Shown: one piece after another, positions 25,855 through 35,145 of the stretch
Layout: every line of letters starts with the position of its first letter
Position numbering within the stretch: position 1 is the first letter of the stretch
DNA from: Engraulis encrasicolus
Lineage: Eukaryota; Chordata; Actinopteri; Clupeiformes; Engraulidae
Assembly (NCBI RefSeq): GCF_034702125.1
Contig: NC_085871.1
Coordinates: forward strand, 41,743,733-41,807,732
Direction: 5' to 3'
DNA length: 64,000 bases
Notes under the pieces: generated by a model
Database searches by the model: none
The model's input: only the letters and a program-made list of their open reading frames with translations
Told to the model about the DNA's origin: nothing
Position numbers and translations under genes: made by a program

Positions 25855-27095
25855 GTGCGTGTACCTTTGACTACCCTCATGGCTCTGCATCTGTTTTTTC
25901 AGGTGTCTCAGTTCAAGCTTCAGGATAACAATACTCTGCAGAAAACAAACATTACAAATAAACATATAATACACAAATCAACTCAATGTACACCTGAAGA
26001 CGGTGACTGTGGTGAATGACGATAAGAGTGTGAAAGATTAAACCAGGAAGGAGATTCTCTCCCTCTCTCTGACAAACAGCACAGTGCACAGCAATGACGA
26101 GTACACCCCTTTTGAAAAGTAACATTTTGAACATTATCTCAATAAACACATCTGTTGACAGTACTCACTTTTAATTTCACAAAAATGTAAATGTTATGCC
26201 TTTAACGTGACAAGACAGTTACAGAGGGACAGGAAATAAGTGGAGAGAGAGAGAGAAGGGGGAAGGTTTGGCAAAATGACAAGGGCCGGAATCGAACCCG
26301 GGTCGGCGACGTAGTAACCCAGCGCCCTACCGTTAGGCCACAGCAGAGCAGAAAAATGTCATTGTCAGATATTAACCTTAGTTTACTGTGGTAAGCTCAA
26401 CAGATGTTGTATTAAACTTACTCTGCACATTCTGGAAATAACTTTTGTGCTCACTGAAATAGTATTCAAAATCTTACTTTTCAAACGGGGTGTACTCACG
26501 TGCTGTGCCCCGTACACAGCTGTTTGGGTTGGTTTGAGGTACTGAGTTACTTGTTTAGGGCAGTCATGGGTAAACGATTAGAGCGTTAGACTTGTAGCCG
26601 AAAGGTTGCCGGTTCGACTCCCGACGAGCCAGGTTGGTGGGGGGAGTAATTAACCAGTGCTCTCCCCCATCCTCCACCATGACTGAGGTACCCTGAGCAT
26701 GGTACCGTCCTGCCGCACTGCTCCCTTGGGGCGCCATTAAGGACTGCCCCCTTGCACAGGTAAGGCATAAATGCAATTTCGTTGTGTGCTGTGTCACAAT
26801 GACAATGGGAGTTGGAGTTTCCCAATGGGCTTTCACTTCTCTTGTTTTCTTTCTGTCTTGGTCTTATGGCCTCTCTGAATATTTAGTTCTATTATAAGTG
26901 TGCAAGAGACACATACTAACCTTTGTGGCTTGTGTTAGAGAGTCGGCTTTCTCTTTCAGTTGTTTCTGTAGCTCATCCACCTGGAGCTTCAGCTGCCGGT
27001 TGGACTCTGTCTGCTCTGATTGGCTCCTTCCATTCTCTTCCAGACGGTGGATTAACGTGCATAACTTTGTGTTCCTCTGAACCTCACACTGATTT

Positions 27096-27168
<73 letters not shown>

Positions 27169-27605
27169 TCTAATAATTATCTGTGGCAAAGAGGTCACTG
27201 GAGAGAATCTGACATGGCAGGACATTTACATCTCTCAATATACTGTACAGAAGACTTTTCCATTAAAATCGTTTGGAAGGACATGGTCACCTACCTGCAA
27301 TGCTTTTGTGATTAATTGACTGGCCTTCTCAAGGTCACTGCAGGCTTGTTTGTGACTTCCATTAACATAGCGACTAATTTCATTGATCTACAATGAACAA
27401 AAAAAAACATGCAGTGAATATAAACGGGGGCAGGGTGTATGTTTTGAACAGCGACAACAGAAATGTTCTGATCAGATATAATCTGACTGAAAACGTTCCT
27501 TCATGTCAAACGACAGTCCAGACATGTTTTGTTTTTGTTTAATTTCGTTGAAAATGCATCTGTAGCGCTAATACTTGAATCAATCAAACTCACCACACAC
27601 TCCAT
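15744..27605 (-). CDS. Locus A: shared N-terminal module (exons 1-8)
   Basis: Eight minus-strand exons: 27594-27605, 27295-27387, 26921-27088, 25865-25935, 20551-20611, 20103-20178, 17176-17234 and 15744-15918. Together they give 715 coding nt (238 residues plus one base). Each has GT-AG borders and the phases close. The protein starts MECV, then has an [15 protein letters not shown] segment, a coiled coil ([12 protein letters not shown]), a second helical segment (SIVILKLELRHL), TIQEVAEWLQDG, a VKKEDTDGY segment, an IKSE segment and a Ser/acidic segment containing LRLSVQVVDF. VKKE and IKSE fit the psi-K-x-E SUMO consensus. The module ends in phase 1 and can join any of four downstream terminal exons (12596, 7374, 5451, 3665). 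I do not recognise the module as a named domain. A nuclear, multimerising role is inferred from the coiled coils and the DNA-binding tails. Confidence 0.8.
16170..16784. mobile_element. Two head-to-head copies of the ACACTGTGCA element
   Basis: A truncated inverted copy (16170-16418) abuts a complete one (16419-16784) with ends AAAGGGACACTGTGCAGGA and TTTCCTGCACAGTGTCTCTT. Each carries the CAAAATGGCGGACC word or its complement. Confidence 0.7.
16905..17135. repeat. Fold-back repeat pair
   Basis: GGTAAATCATCTAATG and CATTAGATGATTTACC recur as inverted pairs around AGAGGACTCCA loops, twice in succession, bordered by GGTACAGGATAAATTAAGG and its complement. It could form strong hairpins in RNA. 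Confidence 0.75.
17176..17234 (-). CDS. Locus A exon 7 (IKSE motif)
   Basis: 59 nt, phase 1 to 0. It encodes GEADSPMASSSTHIKSELLQ. It is homologous to locus C exon 5, ending IKTEPMQ. Both carry a psi-K-x-E motif at the same place. Confidence 0.85.
17302..18957. mobile_element. Nested elements: 1.5-kb repeat inside an older short repeat
   Basis: The outer repeat starts CCAGGGTTCCCAACTTTTTC and resumes after 18900, ending GGAAATCACTGGTG. The inserted part (about 17396-18900) starts ATAGCTGCAAGCAGCAATGC and ends with a hairpin-like GGGGCC...GGCCCC and CTAATAAAATG. It contains repeats of GGTGGCGCTAGAG, CACTTCCTGTT and TTTTGATTGGCTGTCAC, a pyrimidine-rich tract (17794-17901) and (ATA)n at 18817-18840. 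The 3' hairpin plus CTAA resembles a Helitron end, but no 5' TC was found. Confidence 0.55.
19108..19212. repeat. Fold-back element (GGGGTGCATTTCTC)
   Basis: GGGGTGCATTTCTCAGAA at the left pairs with ATGAGAAGCGCACCCC at the right, around AGTTGCTAACTGG words. A related piece lies at 39948-40020. A run of about 24 C lies at 19727-19750. No gene was seen in 17235-20102 apart from repeats. Confidence 0.65.
20069..20098. repeat. (GT)n next to locus A exon 6
   Basis: On the coding strand this is a (CA)n tract starting about 4 nt after the exon 6 donor (GTATGCACAC). Confidence 0.9.
20103..20178 (-). CDS. Locus A exon 6 (VKKEDTDGY)
   Basis: 76 nt, phase 0 to 1. It encodes KEASVQQSPVGVKKEDTDGY plus CGQS-type residues. 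Its acceptor is TGTTGCAG. It is homologous to locus B exon 6 and locus C exon 4; all have a psi-K-x-E motif, then D and GY. Confidence 0.85.
20318..20503. repeat. Near-perfect palindrome, arms about 80 bp
   Basis: GAAGGTGAAAAAGTGGATCG to TACATAGCAGCAGAA is mirrored by TTCTGCTGCTATGTA to CGATCCACTTTTTCACCTTC, with a short TGTAGACA-rich centre. It lies 48 bp downstream (coding sense) of exon 5 and would fold into a long hairpin in the pre-mRNA. Confidence 0.9.
20505..20539. repeat. (GAAA)n/(GA)n next to locus A exon 5
   Basis: A purine tract on plus, so a (CT)n/(CTTT)n tract beginning about 12 nt after the exon 5 donor on the coding strand. Confidence 0.9.
20551..20611 (-). CDS. Locus A exon 5 (TIQEVAEWLQDG)
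   Basis: 61 nt, phase 2 to 0. The split arginine is followed by TIQEVAEWLQDGESSQPNVV. It is homologous to exons at 37056, 53131 and 62086. The sequence predicts a short amphipathic helix. Its function is unknown. Confidence 0.85.
20761..20796. repeat. (GT)n microsatellite
   Basis: Pure GT repeat within the locus A intron 4. Confidence 0.95.
20899..21190. repeat. (GT)n plus inverted copy of 60-220
   Basis: A GT/GTGC tract (20899-20996) is followed by the block GGTGTAAGGAAAGAAGGG to AAACACCACTTTATTTTAA, which is the inverse of 60-220. Confidence 0.7.
21676..23360. mobile_element. Non-autonomous piggyBac-type element, 1.69 kb
   Basis: It is flanked on both sides by TTAA (21672-21675 and 23361-23364). 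Its perfect 13-bp inverted ends read CCCTATACTGCAC and GTGCAGTATAGGG, the classic piggyBac arrangement of TTAA followed by CCC-type ends. No transposase frame is present. Inside are three copies of the palindrome GTTGCCATATGGCAAC (21816-21831, 22978-22993 with one change, 23329-23344) and tandem-like units with TTCAAGATGGCCGAC words at about 22188, 22360 and 22527. It sits in locus A intron 4. Confidence 0.85.
23365..25640. other. Locus A intron 4, nothing coding
   Basis: About 2.3 kb with no supported exon. A fish-type repeat fragment (GGTTAAATAAAGGTTAAATA) lies near 25070-25100. Confidence 0.5.
25650..25695. repeat. (GT)n microsatellite
   Basis: GT repeat with one GGGT interruption, in locus A intron 4. 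Confidence 0.95.
25817..25852. repeat. (GT)n next to locus A exon 4
   Basis: On the coding strand this (CA)n begins about 12 nt after the donor (GTACACGCACGG). Confidence 0.95.
25865..25935 (-). CDS. Locus A exon 4 (helical, ILKLELRHL)
   Basis: 71 nt, phase 0 to 2. It encodes SIVILKLELRHLKKQMQS and HEGSQ. It has a leucine-rich coiled-coil pattern. It is homologous to the exons at 38724, 53916 and 62576, all 71 nt. Confidence 0.85.
26175..26345 (-). mobile_element. tRNA-headed SINE, reversed
   Basis: On the minus strand the head reads GTGGCCTAACGGTAGGGCGC with B box GGGTTCGATTCC. It is followed by a body with TTTGCCAAACCTTCC. It is a SINE, not a functional tRNA. Confidence 0.75.
26560..26830 (+). 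mobile_element. tRNA-headed SINE
   Basis: The head has GATTAGAGCGTTAGACTTGT and GCCGGTTCGACTCCCG. The body contains CTCTCCCCCATCCTCCACC and the tail GTCACAATGACAATGGGAG. The tail recurs at 40060-40140. Confidence 0.75.
26921..27088 (-). CDS. Locus A exon 3 (coiled coil)
   Basis: 168 nt, phase 0 to 0, so it is skippable without frame change. It encodes VQRNTKLCTLIHRLE, then [20 protein letters not shown] and LTQATK. There is a clear heptad pattern. Locus B has the homologous exon at 40191. Loci C and D lack it. Confidence 0.85.
27099..27167. repeat. (CA)n upstream of locus A exon 3
   Basis: On the coding strand this is (GT)n ending about 10 nt before the exon 3 acceptor (TTTTAAATCAG). Confidence 0.95.
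27295..27387 (-). CDS. Locus A exon 2 ([12 protein letters not shown])
   Basis: 93 nt, phase 0 to 0. It encodes [31 protein letters not shown]. It is homologous to 40721-40813 in locus B. It is probably helical. No named domain was recognised. Confidence 0.85.
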
Positions 27606-27681
27606 TATTATGCTGCTGCTCTCATTCAAGTCATCGGTTTTGTTCAATCGGGTTACACAGCATGTGTTATCTTGGGATACC
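27594..27681 (-). CDS. Locus A exon 1 (start MECV)
   Basis: The acceptor AATTCGCAG lies just above 27681 and the donor GTGAGTTT below 27594. Coding begins at the ATG at 27603-27605 and gives MECV. The same start exists in locus B. Three upstream ATGs in this exon open very short frames (10, 2 and 5 codons before their stops), so translation may be limited by upstream ORFs. Confidence 0.7.
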
Positions 27682-27921
27682 TGCGAATTAGAAAAGACAC
27701 GTTAAGACAAATGACAGTAGAGCCCATTCAATAATAATATCATTTATCCTGTCGCTTTTCCTTGGCTGACACCGCATGTGGCATATGCTAGCTAATCCGA
27801 CACATTTCAAATGACACCGACATTTGGCTACCTATATAGCTTTCCTCACGCCGTAAATTAGAGAAAAAACACAGACTAAAGTAGAAAAGCACTAGGCTAT
27901 ATAGAACCGCGCTCTCTTACG

Positions 27922-28020
27922 TTTCGTCTCCTTTTCACCCTTTTCTGTAAGACTGTAATGTTTTTTTCTGGGTTTGCGATGCGTTTTGTTATGGTTGGGA
28001 TTTAATCCTTCCACATCGAA
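27922..28020 (-). other. Possible 5' non-coding exon of locus A
   Basis: A strong donor (GAAAC followed by GTAAGAGAG) ends a stretch without a usable ATG on the minus strand. It could splice to the acceptor at 27681. The transcription start is not determined. Confidence 0.4.
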
Positions 28021-28056
28021 AGAGCACTTCCGGAATTCAATTGACAAGACTCGTCA

Positions 28057-28070
28057 TCGCCCCCTGGCGC
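28057..28070. promoter_or_regulatory. CTCF-like motif upstream of locus A
   Basis: CGCCCCCTGGCGC resembles the CTCF core (complement of AGGGGGCG). It lies about 450 bp upstream of the start codon. Sites with a related core precede loci C and D at a similar distance. Confidence 0.4.
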
Positions 28071-28402
28071 TACGGGTAAAAATGCAGGGACTGCATGCGT
28101 CATAAATTGCTGTAATGATGAAAGCTTTCTCTACATTCAGGTCTTAAAATGCCTTTTACTTTCGAACTGTAGAAGAATTTACATTACAGAAACAAGTTTA
28201 TTGATCTGTCACCACTTGTTCTCCAATTGACATAAAATAATTTTATCAGCTGCATAACTGTAGCCTACCCACAGTAGGCATATAGCTGACTGTAGGCCTA
28301 CAGAAGGGTATTCTAGCACAACATTGTGTGTGATTCTATTTCTTCACTGTCAGCAAAGCCTAGATCAAAACAGATCTCTCTTTCTCTCTCCCTCTCTTTT
28401 TG

Positions 28403-28407
28403 TGTGT

Positions 28408-28438
<31 letters not shown>

Positions 28439-28440
28439 CA
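28403..28440. repeat. (GT)n microsatellite
   Basis: GT/GC repeat in the intergenic stretch upstream of locus A. Confidence 0.95.
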
Positions 28441-28917
28441 TGCATGCGTCAAGTTTCCAACAGATTCTCAATTTGATCATTCAAACCTTTGGTTTCCTCA
28501 AAAAAGAAACACTATACCCATTCCATTTTTGTTTAGTTTCATTTTTATTTTTTGTATTGCTTGGATGTTGCTCATGAACACCACAAACATTGGGGGACAC
28601 GTCATTACGCTTGGTGGTACACATAGTTTGTTTGGACCCTCTTTTGCACTCAGAGCTGGTGCATTGTGCAATATTTGTAGTGCACCTCGAATGGATCTTT
28701 TTGACTATTTTCAAAATTGAATATTAATATCTCAGGGGAAAACTGATACAACATTGAAAGCCATTTTCTATTGAAACCCATTCATTTTTCACTTGTCTGG
28801 GTGGTACTGTAGGTAGTTGGCAATCGCGAGTAACTTCAGCCACTGGACCTTGTAATACCGCTTCCCAATGTCTAGTGCGCGTGACTGCGTCCTTCGAAGT
28901 GTATCAGCCTTTGTAAT

Positions 28918-28980
28918 CACGCCCAGTGATTGGATACTCTATGGTGAACTCTGCGGAGCATCCAATCACTGGGCGTGACT
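28918..28980. repeat. Short perfect inverted repeat
   Basis: TCACGCCCAGTGATTGGAT and ATCCAATCACTGGGCGTGA face each other across about 25 bases. It contains ATTGGAT words. It may be a terminal-repeat remnant. Confidence 0.7.
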
Positions 28981-29039
28981 AATTAGGCTAACACTTCCAA
29001 GGCTCATACACTTGACATTGGGAAATATCTATGTGTTTT

Positions 29040-29845
29040 CCTATATGCAAACTCCAGTCCTCCCTTGCATGCTTGTGGTCTCACGATGATGTCACTGACG
29101 ACAGAAATGTAGGCCTATTTCAATATCTGGCAAAAGCACAATTCTAATGCCATTTTCTCATTTGCAATCGGTATAATTAATGAAGAATAGATTAGATTAG
29201 ATTAGATTAGATTAAACTTTATTTATCCCCAAGGGGAAATTCTTTGTCCAGTTTGCTCTGTAGATTAAAAAGAGAAGTAAAAATAAAAATAAAAATAAAA
29301 AGAATAAAAAGAATATGAAAATAAAAAAGTAAAAAAGTAGATAAAAATAAATAAGGTGGTCATGCAGAAAAGTCCAGGAGTTTCTCTTTGTCCTTAATGG
29401 ACAAATTATACAGTTGCATGGCTCTAGGGACAAATGATTTCCCCAGTCTGTCAGTCCTGAATTTCAGTGCTCTCAGCCTCCAGCTGAACACACTCTTTTG
29501 TTGGATGATTGTGTTGTAGAGTGGGTGAGCCTTATTGTCCAAGATGGTGAGCAGTTTGCTCAAAGATCTTCTTTCTGACAATGAAGTGAAGTTCTCCAGC
29601 TCTTCTCCCACAACAGAGCCCGCTTTCCTCACCAGTCTGTCAAGCCGCGCAACATCTCTCTTCCTTATGCTTCCACCCCAGCATACCACTGCATAAAAAG
29701 TACAGAATAGTCAAAAAGAATAGTGCCCCCAGAAGTTGTTGTGGCTGACAGCGGGCTTAACTTTATTTTTTATTGCGGGGCGTCAGCAAAACGTGAGGCC
29801 ACAAGCACAGGCAGAGAACGGAAGTCTGCATATTGAAAAGCACTT
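29040..29845. mobile_element. Short DNA element split by a LINE insertion
   Basis: The outer parts (29040-29185 and 29706-29845) match the elements at 30576-30880 and 31443-31737 (GATGTCACTGACGACAGAAA; GCAAAACGTGAGGCCACAAG). The middle is the LINE fragment listed separately. Confidence 0.6.
29186..29705 (-). mobile_element. LINE fragment: C-terminal end of reverse transcriptase ORF and 3' tail
   Basis: The minus-strand frame 29360-29689 reads CWGGSIRKRDVARLDRLVRK, then a SERRSLSKLLTILDN segment and a SFVPRAMQLYN end, typical of the C-terminus of fish non-LTR retrotransposon ORF2. It is followed by an A/T-rich 3' UTR with a TTTATCCCCAAGGGGAAAT word and a (TTAGA)n tail at 29188-29212. It is 5'-truncated. 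Confidence 0.75.
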
Positions 29846-30575
29846 ACAGACATTCTCTGGTGGTGTTCCTTTTACAGAAACAACATTCAATACCAAAGTA
29901 AAATAAGACACCTTCCAAAGTGGCTAACTAGAGAGACTGAAATTATCACCAAATATGGAAAATATTTTTACCAGCATTTGGCCAGATAGCAGGTGCCCAT
30001 GTCAATCTGGTAGGCACAATTATAGGATTCAAGAATCCCAACCTATAGGATATTTACTGTACATACAGGAAAAAGCAGATATGTCACAGACATTTAGTGA
30101 GTTCACCCTCTCGCCTACAATCATTGCTCAGCTGGGCAGGCCCAGGCTCCCAGTACAAAATTACAATGGGAGTACGGCAAAAACCAGACAAGTCAGTCTT
30201 TGGCATATGCCAGACCATAGATATGAACACTATACCACGTTGACCATTGAATGGCTGAAGTCATATCGCCACCATGCTTAGCCAGTATATTGCCGTCATC
30301 AATTGGTGACAAGTCAGTATGCACATTATCCTGTTGGTCAGTGATTCCCAACCTTTTTTTGTCCTGTGTACCCCAAAACAATTTTGCCAGAGTACTCCCT
30401 CCTTCATGCTCTATCTGTTCCTCTATACTCTCCATATATTTATCCATCTATACTTTCCATATATTTGCTATTATCACATTTTGGGAGAAAATGTTTTCTG
30501 TGAGAAAAACCAAGATACAGACTCAAGATGGTGGCGCACAGGGTTGAGACACACCAAAAGGCTGCACACAACATC
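29846..30575. other. Intergenic, repeats only
   Basis: A segment at 30230-30410 (TCGCCACCATGCTTAGCC, CACATTATCCTGTTGGT) is repeated inverted at 49270-49380. No coding exon was found. Confidence 0.45.
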
Positions 30576-30880
30576 TTGAGTGCGTTCCAATACACGACCC
30601 TGCGTCCTCCACTTGTGCGAAGTGGCCTCGTACCAGGAAGCAATGTGTCGTGATGACATCACTGACAAGAGCATTATTTCAATGTCTTGCAAAAGCTCAG
30701 TTGTAAAGTCATTTTCTCATTTGCAAACTGGATGGGGAATGAAGAATAGTCCCCCAAAACATTTTGTGGCTAGGATGACAGCGGGAAACTTAGTTTTCTT
30801 CACGGAGGTTGGGCATCAGCAAAACGTGAGCACAAGCACAAGTGGAGGATACAAGGTCACATATTGGAATGAACACCTAG
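30576..30880. mobile_element. Short DNA element, related to 31443
   Basis: Starts near GTGCGTTCCAATACACGACC and ends near CACATATTGGAATGAACAC, with GATGACATCACTGACAAGAG inside. No frame. Confidence 0.6.
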
Positions 30881-31442
30881 AGTGCTCATATCTAGGATGC
30901 CAGACAAGCTCATTGGAACTCACACAAACTTACAGAATTTTACTGCATATTATAGTAGGTTTAATAGTATTTTTTTTTTTTTTTTTACAAATCCTTGTAA
31001 TGTGTCTTGCTTTACAAAGGTAGGAATACCAAGAACTCAAATGACAACATGAAACCTTTGTAGAATATGCACTTTATAATTATAGGCCTATAAAAAAGGG
31101 GGACAGGAGAGAAAACCAAATGAACAAACTTAGCCAGATAGGTCTTTATGACAACACACTACTGTAGCTGGTACAACAATCAGTGAGAATTCATTTTAAA
31201 GCTCTAGACTTCCATTTCAATGAAACATGATAGCTTATAAGAGATAAGAGGTGCGTCACTCATCAGACAAAACAGGTTGATGAACAGGACAAAGCTAAGG
31301 GCCTTCACACACCAGTTCCGACAGCACTGCGGAGCACAATCGGTTCCGACAATTTTTGTTACCTCCGCACAGTGGTGCTGACATGCTACACGCTGAACCT
31401 GTGTTGCCATGGCCAATTTCAACACAGCAGAGCATGGATAAA

Positions 31443-31737
31443 GGGTGCATCCCAATATGTGTCCTTGCCTCCTCCACTTGTGCTTGTCTCCTCGTCCCGC
31501 CTCCTGGCCCCTCCTCCGTGGAGAAAACGATAAAGTTTCCCAGCTGTCAGCCTCGCCACAACAACTTTTGAGGGACTGTTTTTCATTCACCATCCCAATT
31601 GCAAATGAGAAAAAGACTTTACAATTGAGCTTTTGCAAGATATTGAAATATAATGCTGTTGTCAGTGATGTCATCATGACGAGAAGCAAGTGGAGGAGGC
31701 AAGTGGAGGAGGCAAGGTCACATATTGGGATGCGCCC
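31443..31737. mobile_element. MITE with GGGTGCATCCCAATATGTG ends
   Basis: The left end GGGTGCATCCCAATATGTG and right end CACATATTGGGATGCGCCC are inverted copies, extended by CCTTGCCTCCTCCACTTG and its complement. 295 bp. The target duplication is unclear. Confidence 0.75.
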
Positions 31738-31882
31738 AAAGAGAGGGCAGCTCTGACAAAAATAGAGCTCTCCCCTAATCGGCAGCCGACATCCACAGAC
31801 ATCCGCACCGTATTGGAAACATTGGAATCGAATGCTGGCAAAGCAGTGCTCATCACTTTGTCGGAACCGGTATGCGGAGGCC

Positions 31883-32220
31883 CTAAGGAGCTGTTTCCAC
31901 GTAGCAGGATAATTTTATTTTTGGATATTTTTTTTCTCCTGGTTACATTGGTTTAGGCCTTCCGTTTCCACGTAGCAGGATATTTTTATATTTGGATTTT
32001 TTTTTCTCCTGGTTACATTGGTTTAGGCCTTCCGCTTCCACGTAGCAGATTTTATATCCAGATATAAAAAAGCAGGCTTCAAAAATATCCTATTTAGGGG
32101 GGTGAAACGCATGTGTTACAATGGAGGATTTATTTGTATCCACATGTTGCATTTACACCTAAACAGGAGAAAAAATACCCTGCTAAAAAAAATATCCTAC
32201 TACGTGGAAACAGCACCTAA
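31883..32220. mobile_element. MITE with TTTCCACGTAGCAGGAT ends and internal duplication
   Basis: AGCTGTTTCCACGTAGCAGG at the left and CTACTACGTGGAAACAGC at the right. A block of about 70 bp ending GGTTTAGGCCTTCCG is present twice (about 31893-31962 and 31963-32032), so the end sequence is repeated internally. Confidence 0.75.
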
Positions 32221-32379
32221 GATTCAATTATTTAACTCGAGGGGTAGTGAGAAATGTGCTTATTTCCACAAATGATGATCCATTGCTTAAATGTCATTCT
32301 GCAATTGTTACTGGTGAAATATTTCCCAAGGGGATCAGAACACATTAACAGAAAAACAGGCTTATGTCCGCTAGTCATA

Positions 32380-32840
32380 CCGTCATAGAAATAAGTTTGT
32401 ACACCCTTTACAATTTCTCACATTTTAATTGAAATTGGCTATTTAACATGGTCTGATCTTCACTGGAATCACATGAATGAACAAAAGGTGTCCGCTTTAT
32501 CTAATACCACCCAAACAATTGCATAATTTCATAATTTTTTGGCCATAAGATGTTTAAAGTCACAGGACAGCAAGGCATAACTAAGTACACCCTTGCATTC
32601 AATAGCTGCTCCTTTAGTTGCAATAAACTTAACCAGTCGGTTCTTGTGGTTGCCGATCAGACGGGCAAAAATTCAGGATGAATCTTGTCTGGCTCTTCTT
32701 TACAAAATTGCTCCTCTTCAGCAAAGTTTCTGGGATGTCTTGACATTTTTGAGGTCATGCCATATCATCTCAATTGTTTTTTGTCAGGGCTTTGACTTGG
32801 CTATTTCAGAATGTGTACTCAATTGTTATAAGCCATTGTA
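32380..32840. mobile_element. Decayed Tc1-type element fragment
   Basis: GTTTGTACACCCTTTACAAT, GCATAACTAAGTACACCCTT and antisense transposase-like text (TGGGATGTCTTGACATTTT). It is truncated and full of stops. Confidence 0.5.
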
Positions 32841-34430
32841 AAGTCGATTTACTTCTAAAATATGGATTGTTGTTCTGTTTCAGCGGCCATCCTATTGTGC
32901 GCTTCAACCGTGACAGATTGCCATGTTTTTCTGTAAAATATCTCAATAAATTTGTCAGTACATTGTTATAGCAATAGCAAACTGACAAGGGCCTGAGGAA
33001 ACTCGTGAAGCGGTCCACATTTTTGTGCTCAATAAATTGGTGAGCAGCCACAGTGTGCGGATTTTTTTTCTTTTACGCATGTTTGTTTGATCCAGCTCCT
33101 GTTTTACTGGATGGGCGCACATCATTTACACTATTTTCGACAGAAACCCCATGAATTTTGTTTTGGCAGAATGAACCCCATTCTTGTTTATCTCCGTCAG
33201 TATTGTGGATATGTCAACAGAGAGGGCGATATGTTCCAGTGATTTCTGTAAGTCTTCAGCTGACCCTCTTGGACTGTTTTTAACCTAATTAAGGACTGTG
33301 CTTTGTCCTTGGAGTAATTTTGCAGGGCAAAGACCACTTGGGACAAAAGCAACACTGCTAAGCTGACTCCATTCATATGCTTTCTATTACCATGCATTTG
33401 TGAACATCAAGACTTTTACAAATGGATTTGTAAACCTTTTAGAGATGTATAAAACTCTTGATCATAGGTCTTCAGAGAAATATTTGAAGGGAGGCATGGA
33501 CCAGACAATGCCTTTCCATCGAGATTGAACTCTTGACTGGTGTGCACTTTCCACTGGACAGGGCAGCTATATGCAACACCAGAGCGACTGACTTTATTAA
33601 ACAATTTGATGGATTTCAGTATTGTTTGTCTGAACTTCTCTAATGAGCTTTTGAGGGATCCAAAGCCACGGGTATACTAATTATGTCAGAGGGTGACAAG
33701 GGCTTTTGGTGGAGGTCGGAACCAAAAATGTTTTATTTGTTTCTCAGGGGAAAATTTTAATGGTTTTAATTGTGGATTAATGAACTGAAATGTGTGCAGG
33801 TGGGGTTGGTGAACACGATGGGTGGGTGTGAGGTTTTTGATGCGCAGGTGATTGAACACACGGCAGCGGAGAAGGCGGAGGAGTGGGGAGTCAGGACTGG
33901 GGACTGCAAGTACACCATTCGGAAATTGCACTGTCCGCTCTGCACATGTTCACCACGCAGGGCTGCACTATCTGTTCTGCGCATGTGCGACTGTACTTCG
34001 CCAAAAGCCTGCCTGTAAGATTTGTTTTATTCAAGCAATTTCCATTTTATGACTGTTTATTAATACACATAATAATATACATTTAATAGACCCCTATAAT
34101 GGAAATACTCGGGATAATGTAAAGCTGGTATGAGGAAAATACTCAGACATACCATTTTCTTGGGTTTATTAAACAACAAGTTAAAGATTAACTGCTTGCT
34201 GTTATTAACAGCTTGTGGCCATTCGTCAAAGATATCGATCAGACGCTGAAAGAAGTGCGTTTTGTCAGTCTTGACAGATAGCCAACAATTCATAATTAAA
34301 CATGGAGAATTAATCATAGACTTTCTGACAAAGCTAATTCAGTATGGGCTTCCCGCACAACAAGTCTTATACATATTATTTTTTTGTTTATAATTCATAG
34401 TGTTATGGGGAGGGGCAAGACACTTACACA

Positions 34431-34464
<34 letters not shown>

Positions 34465-35145
34465 TACAGGACTCTGTGCCCACAACCAAAATAAATATTT
34501 GACTTTAACTACTCTCGTGTGTCTTGGTGTGTTTGGGAGTACAATGTTCCTCGAGGCAGTTGATAATAAGAGGGGGTGCCGCTTGACAACGCGCACCTCC
34601 TACCTGTGACACTAATGCCGCCTTCTCTTAAGACTATTTGCATCTTGTGGTCATTAAAATTATGATAGTATGTAAGAGTGGAATAAGTTAAAGCAGACAC
34701 TGTTCTTTCTTGTGATTTCCGGGAAGATCAGACCATGTCTTATAACCACTTTTGACAGAAATGTAAGAAAGGGTGTATAGACGTTTTCCAATGACTGTAG
34801 TTACCAAGGCACAGTACACTACAATTATGTAATTAATTAACTTAACTTAATTAACATTTTGAAAAAATGACATAATTAACATTTGATTCTGAGTGGTACC
34901 GTTTGCTGCGGTAGGTCTTGTCTTCTGTGCGAATGTCCTGGCTTCTATTTGATATAATACTTCCACACTGTCCAAAGTAGGGCCTCTCTCCTTGAGTAAG
35001 CTGGTCTTGACTGATGGATCTGAAATTACCTAACTGCACTTTTTATGCAGTGGTAAGATGTGCATGTTTTTTTCTTGCTGTGAAAGTGTCTGTAATATCT
35101 TACCTATTATAGAATATACAGTATCATACCAGTTATAGAAGTACT
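32841..35145. other. Intergenic between loci A and B
   Basis: No supported gene. A (CA)n tract lies at 34426-34462. The rest looks like unique AT-rich sequence. Short minus-strand frames at 33416 and 34060 have no recognisable motif. Confidence 0.5.

Noticed and set aside
26280..26345. tRNA-like sequence with A and B boxes on the minus strand
   Set aside because: It continues into a SINE body shared with 11656-11850 and 38925-39040, and a full cloverleaf was not seen.
29360..29689. A host gene of 109 codons
   Set aside because: The sequence is the C-terminal end of a LINE reverse transcriptase ORF with the usual 3' tail repeats.
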